A DNA stretch of 64,000 bases from Syncephalis fuscata. Taxonomy: Eukaryota; Zoopagomycota; Zoopagomycetes; Zoopagales; Piptocephalidaceae. Within the stretch, counting starts at the first letter, position 1, and each line of letters starts with the position of its first letter. The translations under genes and the position numbers were made by a program. This document shows, in pieces, positions 58,101 to 64,000 of the stretch. The notes below the pieces were generated by a model. The model saw nothing but the letters and a program-made list of their open reading frames with translations, had not been told where the DNA came from and ran no database searches. The stretch is from contig JAHLTZ010000006.1 of assembly GCA_025786725.1 (NCBI GenBank), forward strand, positions 1-64,000, given 5' to 3'.

Positions 58101-60089
58101 TCATGGAGATGATGTTGTTGAGGTAGGAGCGATATCCTGGTAAGCCGGTGGTTGCTCGCCCTCCACTAGTGCACGTTCAAACACTTTAATACGTAAGTCA
58201 GTAAGTATATCGCGCTTTCGTTGTAGCTCGGCATACACTTGGTGGGCATGATGATTTCGCTGAGCAGCTTGACGACCATGATCATCCAAAACGGCATCCA
58301 TTTGTCCTACAACAGCCATCAGTGCATTATAGAGCCGAGTCATTCGATCTGTGCACTAATTAGCATCACAACTAATATATGTATATATATATCACTTACC
58401 TCGAGTAAATAAATCACCGGTTAGGAAAGAGGCAATTGAGGAAATAAGATCATTTTCATAATCTACAAGACCTGCAGGTATTGTTTCTGGTACACACGGA
58501 TCAAGCACTCGTGCCTGTGCTTGTCGATAGCAAGCTTCGGCAAGCTTTTGCCTTGATGCTAATAATAAATTACGTTAAAGTTATAATAAAGCTGGTTAAA
58601 CTGTAAACAGGCCTACCTCGCATAGGCGCTGTTTGCATATAGCCATTGGTGGTAATGGCACCAAAGATAGATATAGACTCAATACGGTGCAACTGTTCAA
58701 CAACATTGGAAAGTGCATCAGCTAGCGATGACCGTGCAGACTGAAGATGTACGTGAACTGCATCATCGCGTAAAACAACATCTCGAAACTAAATAAATGT
58801 GTTAGAATGTATTAAATAAACATTTGCTTAATAATAAACAAGCTAAATATACTTGCCGAAACATAACGAGCTGTCAATTCTGATAGTTCTGTCTCTAATG
58901 CATCTTCCTCGGGACATTCTGTCGTTATTAAATATTAAATACTACTATTAAATTATCAAATTTACAATGCTAATTACCTGGTGTTGGTCCATTAAAAGAC
59001 TTTAATAAATCAATTATTAATTATTGGTATTTATTCATGACCACATTACTTACTTGATCTACAAATTGTCGTAATGTAGCCCGCATTGCGTCTAATTGCT
59101 GTTTATCGTGCTCAAGTTTACCAATCTTAATGCGTAGCTGTTAGATTTATACAATTGATTAAGCACTAAACAGCAATTCAAGCTTACCTTTTCCGTTGCT
59201 TGTTCTATTTGATCTCGTAATTCCTGAATATGTCTTTCTGTACGCTCAGTCTGTGCTTGGGCAGAAAGATATTCCTGTTCTTTTTTTTCTAAATTACGGT
59301 GTGCATCTCCCTAGTTGTATTTATTAGTCTCTACGTTCGTTTTCTACCTTAAGACTATCTAATTACCGTGAATGCATGTTTGACACGCTTTAATGAAAAA
59401 CGACGCATTTCTCGAACTTTTGATAACAATGAATCACTATTAATATAAACATTAGTTATTACATTTAGTTATTACATTTAATAATTGCTTTAATAAACTT
59501 ACCTACGATGTTGCAAGGCAGAGATCTCTTCAGTCGCACTATTCAGCTGCTCTCTTAGCACATGAAGCTCTTCTCTTCGTGGGCTCAGCTCAACTTCAGC
59601 ATATTCTAATGCTCTTATGCCATTGCTTAGACGTAAATACTCGGCAAGATCCAGTCCTCTGTTGTTCTGTGCAGAAGTAGACGGCGTCTGCCTTTGCGCA
59701 GTTGTGTTTGGCATCGAAAAGGCCGGTGAATGATTAATTGTAGGCATTGTTCTAGTATAGGGCGTCAGCATTGGCATTGGCATCGACGTGGGCACCGACC
59801 CACTGCGAGGAGGATAGGCCGGTGCAATGTGGCCAGCAGAAAAACTACGTGAAGGCGGCGCTGGAGGGAGTGCACGCGGTGGAAGAGCTGGTCCTTCAGC
59901 TAACAGGGACTGCTGTGCAAGTGCAGCACCAGAAGAAAAGTTCGCTGGTGCAATTGAATTGGAAGATTCGTGCCAAGTGTCGCCACCTGACGGAAATCGC
60001 ATAGGATAAAAAGGCGAAGAGCCGTGGCTTTGGTGCTCGGCACTGAAAGGAGTTGAGCGTCCACTGGAGGGAGAGAAAGCAGTCGTCAT
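58101..60089 (-). CDS. Coiled-coil protein, unknown function
   Basis: About eight exons from ATG 60089 (MTTAFSPSSGRSTPFS). The first ~160 residues are Ser/Pro-rich and disordered. The rest is helical with heptad character: LDLAEYLRLSNGIRALEYAE, LHVLREQLNSATEEISALQ, GDAHRNLEKKEQEYLSAQAQ, RHIQELRDQIEQATEK, KIGKLEHDKQQLDAMRATLR. The C-terminal part has LADALSNVVEQLHRIESISI and MTRLYNALMAVVGQMDAVLD, ending in a Pro/Thr/Ser tail. No catalytic motif. It could be a cytoskeletal, membrane-traffic or tethering protein. I do not recognise the family. Confidence 0.6.
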
Positions 60090-60601
60090 AGAGATAACAA
60101 TCGTTAAGACGTACCGCAGCGGTGAAGAATGTTTAAGTAAATAAAAATAAAGCAAAGACAGAGCTTATAATAATAGTTCGTCTACCTATGAAAATGGCGT
60201 AGATAGTCAACGTATAAGAATTACAAATGAAAGAATAAAAATGTTCCTAGCTACCATTGATAGTAAGTTTCAAGAGATTTGGCCAAGACCAAAACCTGTC
60301 TATTTTAGGATGTATCGCGGAAAAGGAAAAAGTTCTATCATGCACCCACAAGCAATCATCGGACCACGATTGCAGTTTGACTAATTGGATAATAAACACC
60401 TAGACGTTAAGTATTTTGACTCGGTTATACTTTGCTGCGTTAACTTTAAAGTGGTCTCGTGGTCGTGTGAAACAAAATAATAAAACTGCGTAAAAATTAT
60501 AAATTCAGCCTGATTGACATTTACGACGACGGTACAAGTAAAACAATTTAGATATATATAATTCATAATATGTTATTTATTTACTTGCAATGGGATATAA
60601 T

Positions 60602-62240
60602 TTAATGCTGTTCAGTCATACCACGTTCTGCCTGATGAGTGGCAGCAACATCTTTCTCTTGGTTCATTTCGGCAAATGGATCGCTGTTGCGTCCAACCAT
60701 GTCAACTGGACGACGTTCTGGATGATTAATGTACGAATTGTGATATCCATAGCTAAAGTATATAACAATACCAATAGCCATCCAAATAAACAATCGTTCA
60801 ATTGTTGGGATGGTAGCTGTACCAATCAATCCAAGTGATAATGCTGCGCCAATGCCTGGAATGATAAACGGCCCACCTGGTACTTTGAAACGGCGTTGAG
60901 TGTCTGGTGCAGTATAGCGTAAAATGATTACACCAACATTGACTAGGAAAAAGGCGAGCAACGTGCCAATTGATGTCATTTCACCGAGAACATCAATAGG
61001 CAATACACCGCCGGCAATAGCGCAAATAACACCAGTAATAATTGTAGTAACATATGGTGTACGATATTTAGGATGGATTTTAGCAACAAACTTGGGGAAT
61101 AATCCGTCGTTGGCCATGGCGTAGAAAATACGAGGTTGTCCCATTAAAAGATCAACATTACAGACGTTAAACCAGCAATGGCACCAATGTCGATAATAAT
61201 GACAAGCCATTTCCAGCCCAGTGCCTTTTCGATAGCATAGGTAAGTGGATGAGCAATGTTGAGTTCGTTATAAGGCAAAAGACCAACAAGAATGGTAGCA
61301 ACAGCAATGTAAAGTACGGTGCAGACAACAAGAGAACCAAGAATACCAATTGGCATGTCTCGTTGAGGATTTTTGGCTTCTTGGGAAGCAGATGATACAG
61401 CATCAAAACCGATATAGGCAAAGAATACTACAGTGGATGCAGTGAAAATTCCCTTACCGCCATATTTGCCATCATCGGTACGTGGTGGAATAAATGGTGT
61501 ATAGTAATCGCTATTAACCTTGCTGCAACAGGCAAAGATAAATAGCAAAATAACAATAAGTTTAACAACAACCATAGCAGCGTTGAATCTAGCCGAAGCT
61601 TTGATACCAAATATCAAAACTACAGTAATAGCTAATACAATCACTATGGCAGGTAAATTTATGTAATCGCCTGTAGCCTCGAATGCTTGAGCCTTCTGGT
61701 CAAAACGGACTGGTGCATTGATAAAGTGTGTTGAAAAAGTAGTTCCAGACACAGTTTCCAGAAACGACACCATATAAGCGGCCCAACCAACGGATACGGT
61801 AGCAGAACCAACAAGGTATTCAAGAATTAAATCCCAGCCAATAATCCATGCAAGGAATTCACCCATAGTTGCGTAAGTGTACGTGTAGGCAGATCCGGCA
61901 ACTGGAATCATCGACGAGAGCTCAGAGTATGACAATGCTGCAAATGCGGCAGCAAGACCAGAAATAAGAAACGAAATAACTACAGCGGGACCAGCATAGT
62001 TTGCAGCAGCTGTACCGGTCAATACGAAAATACCAGTACCAATAATGGCACCGATACCCATTCCGGTAAGCTGGATAGCTCCAAGCGATCGAACAAGGTC
62101 GCCATTATGTGCTTGAGCTGCAAGATCGGCCAGAGACTTTCTGGTAGCAAGTTTTCTGCCAACAATACGAGTTTCTCTGAAAATGTCATATAATTTTAAA
62201 AAATAAATCACCGTTATAGAATATACGTAAAAGGTGGCAT
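60602..62240 (-). CDS. APC-family amino-acid permease, with one frame break
   Basis: Exon 1 is tiny (62240-62227, MPPF plus part of a codon). A 50-nt intron leads to exon 2 at 62176. About 529 residues with 12 membrane helices. Family blocks are GAIQLTGMGIGAIIGTGIFV (first helix, substrate GAIIGTG), ELSSMIPVAGSAYTYTY, FFAYIGFDAVSSASQEAKNP, GAIAGLTSVM.. and GQPRIFYAMANDGLFPKF. This is the cationic amino-acid transporter/YfnA-like branch of APC. The frame is broken at about 61150: ..TSVMLI meets TAA, and LLMGQPRIF resumes as if one C were missing from ATC(C)TTTT. The tail PFAEMNQEKDV is cytosolic. The specific substrate is unknown. Confidence 0.88.
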
Positions 62241-63947
62241 AAGATAGAAAGATACGGGTTTGGATAGTGTGGTGTAGCTTTTAGTAAATCAATCAACGTT
62301 TAAAGCAGTAGGTTAGACTTGAGAAAGCTAAGATTTCAACGGTGCGATTCAAATAACACAGCAATATAACAATTATATGGAGTGGCAATTTAGAGCAAAA
62401 AGCGGTATGACAATGTGAATAAACGTAAAAAACTTAGCAGTACGAAGTGGCCGTAGTGATTGAAGAAGATAGGTTCGCATTAGTACTATGTAGAAAGCTA
62501 TAAACGCCAACGCATATCACAGCTTTATATTGTTTTCGAAACAAATCATACCGCCATTAGACAGTCCATGGCGTGATCAAATAATTTATGACGCGATTAG
62601 TTCATGGCCCCATTATTTGCCGATGGCTGGGAATAAATCGTTATCTGACTGGCTGTGTAATGACAAACCAAGGCAAACTACACGTCGTTTACTAAAGTTA
62701 ACACCGTCATGAAATGTATATTTTTAAATTATCATAGTATTTAAATCATGATAAGCATGATATCGAAATACAATGAGATAGAATTCTGAGATACTATGGC
62801 GTTTAATATAATCGGTAATCCTAATTACAATAGCCGTGATTTAAAACAACATTCATTATTAATACTATAAAATTGCTGACGATCTCTACTAAACCTTTAC
62901 TACAAAAGTAACGTTGATTAAATAAAGTAGTAAATTGTATTTAGCGCATCACAAATGACAACAACCTTCATTAATGGATAATAATAAAACTTGTTTTTAA
63001 AGAAATATATACCCGCTGAGAATTTATCTTTCAACTTTGGGGACTGAGCAAAAATATTACAAAGTCATGAGAATAAATTTAATTTCTAGAAGCATTTTTA
63101 CGGTCCAGACTTTTAAAAGACATATCAATATAATGGCAAATATGGCTAAGGCGACAGCAAGTGCATCACCGCATTCAATGGGTGTTCTATACTTATAATT
63201 AATAAGCATAGCAACACGCCATGTGACTAGTTTATTCACTCATATGTCGTCATAAATTGCATAATTTAACGATTAAAGTGGCTGAATATTGTTTTAGTTA
63301 TACGGCTGCTCATTAAAGCGAAAAAACACAACAATAATAATGCTGATTAAATTTAATGTTAATATTAGTTACTTGTTAACATCTAATTGATACATAAATA
63401 GTCATAATTGCCTATTATTTTAAACACATTTTTACCCATGCAAACTAAAAGCGCTACATAAAAAAGCAAAAATGAAACGGCGCTCAACTTTCATTATTGA
63501 TAGTCATTTATCATTCACGTAATACAATATTATGAATATTAAAATTATTTTATTATTCAATAAACAATTATAATTATTTTATTTTACCTTCTTTTGGTTA
63601 CAAGAGCTGATTGGTTTATTAGTTGAGCCTGCTGTAATTGACAACTAATAAAGAGAAAATGTATTTACACAATTAACAAGTCAGAATGTCTTGTATTAAA
63701 ATAGGTACACATCTTTAGTTAATTAACCACTAGTAAAATAAGTAAGGCGCAGTCAAAGTAATTACCACTTGAATAATTGGTTATAGTATAAATGCATATG
63801 TAATAAATTGTAAGATTATTTATTTGAGCGAGTAATTTGTTGAATTTTTAAATAATTGAGCCTAATGATCTACTATTAACAACTAGTTGAATATGTGATA
63901 AAAATTAGTCAACTAAATTTCAAAACTAATAATTATTTAAATAAAAT
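62241..63947. other. Intergenic region
   Basis: 62530-62712 has a 60-codon frame of coding-like composition (PLDSPWRDQIIYDAISSWPH, ending LLKLTPS) without start context or recognised family. It may be a gene remnant. 62713-63947 is strongly AT-rich with no feature that I can support. Confidence 0.35.
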
Positions 63948-64000
63948 AATTTAGATATATATAATTCATATGTTATTTATTTACTTGCAATGGGATATAA
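63948..64000 (+). repeat. Direct repeat of the permease 3' flank
   Basis: The last ~53 bases match 60545-60600 apart from a 3-nt gap (shared AATTTAGATATATATAATTC, then ATGTTATTTATTTACTTG, then CAATGGGATATAA). In the first copy this sequence directly precedes the permease stop codon in plus-strand order, so the window ends where a second permease 3' end would begin. Confidence 0.75.

Overview
The window comes from a nuclear genome of a fungus, most likely an early-diverging (zygomycete-grade) lineage. It is AT-rich. Genes carry many 50-90 nt introns with GTAAGT-like donors and almost always TAG acceptors. Fungal-specific families are present (Chs5, an EMI1/DUF3128 protein, Mph1, an Rrg9/neugrin protein). 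I saw no tRNA, rRNA, CRISPR or organellar DNA. I cannot name the species.

Layout, left to right. 1-7.3 kb: the 5' end of a gene leaving the window, a secreted fasciclin-domain protein, a small membrane protein and cohesin SMC1. 7.5-8.8 kb: an Rrg9/neugrin-like gene with a damaged minisatellite. 8.8-12.6 kb: a gene-poor stretch with two foldback repeats, one built on a retrotransposon Gag fragment. 12.6-20 kb: an F-box protein, mitochondrial methionyl-tRNA formyltransferase, a steroid 5-alpha-reductase/polyprenol-reductase-like enzyme, Chs5 and a KxDL-motif protein. 20.6-24.8 kb: two ~702-bp inverted copies of a dead membrane-protein gene, flanking a VAMP/synaptobrevin gene and a fragment of a Fanzor (eukaryotic TnpB-like) nuclease. 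26.3-28.6 kb: the most striking locus, a small secreted-peptide gene whose mature part is assembled from 24 micro-exons of exactly 3 or 6 nt, separated by 25 introns, most of them visibly related to each other. 30-62 kb: gene-dense conserved sequence with a bacterial-type glycyl-tRNA synthetase, Mph1/FANCM, an F-box/JmjC/kinase fusion, Mrt4, TAF3, EMI1-like, Vps20/CHMP6, SMPD4-like, AcpS-type phosphopantetheinyl transferase, CHID1-like GH18, a SAP-domain protein, a coiled-coil protein and an APC amino-acid permease. The last ~53 bp repeat the 3' flank of that permease gene, so a second copy may lie just outside.

Housekeeping genes are packed as alternating divergent pairs (91-340 bp between start codons) and convergent pairs (about 35-175 bp between stops in most cases). 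The functions are general: chromosome cohesion and repair, transcription, vesicle traffic (VAMP, Vps20, Chs5, KxDL), mitochondrial translation and acyl-carrier biology, and lipid/cell-wall metabolism. No operon or gene cluster is evident.

A caution: several conserved genes (SMC1, MPH1, JmjC, TAF3, permease, RRG9-like) are broken by 1-2 nt frame changes, often where one base seems lost from a short G or C run. I read most of these as probable sequence-level errors rather than pseudogenes. Exon boundaries were placed by eye from splice consensus and protein similarity. Family names are from recognition of motifs, not from a search.
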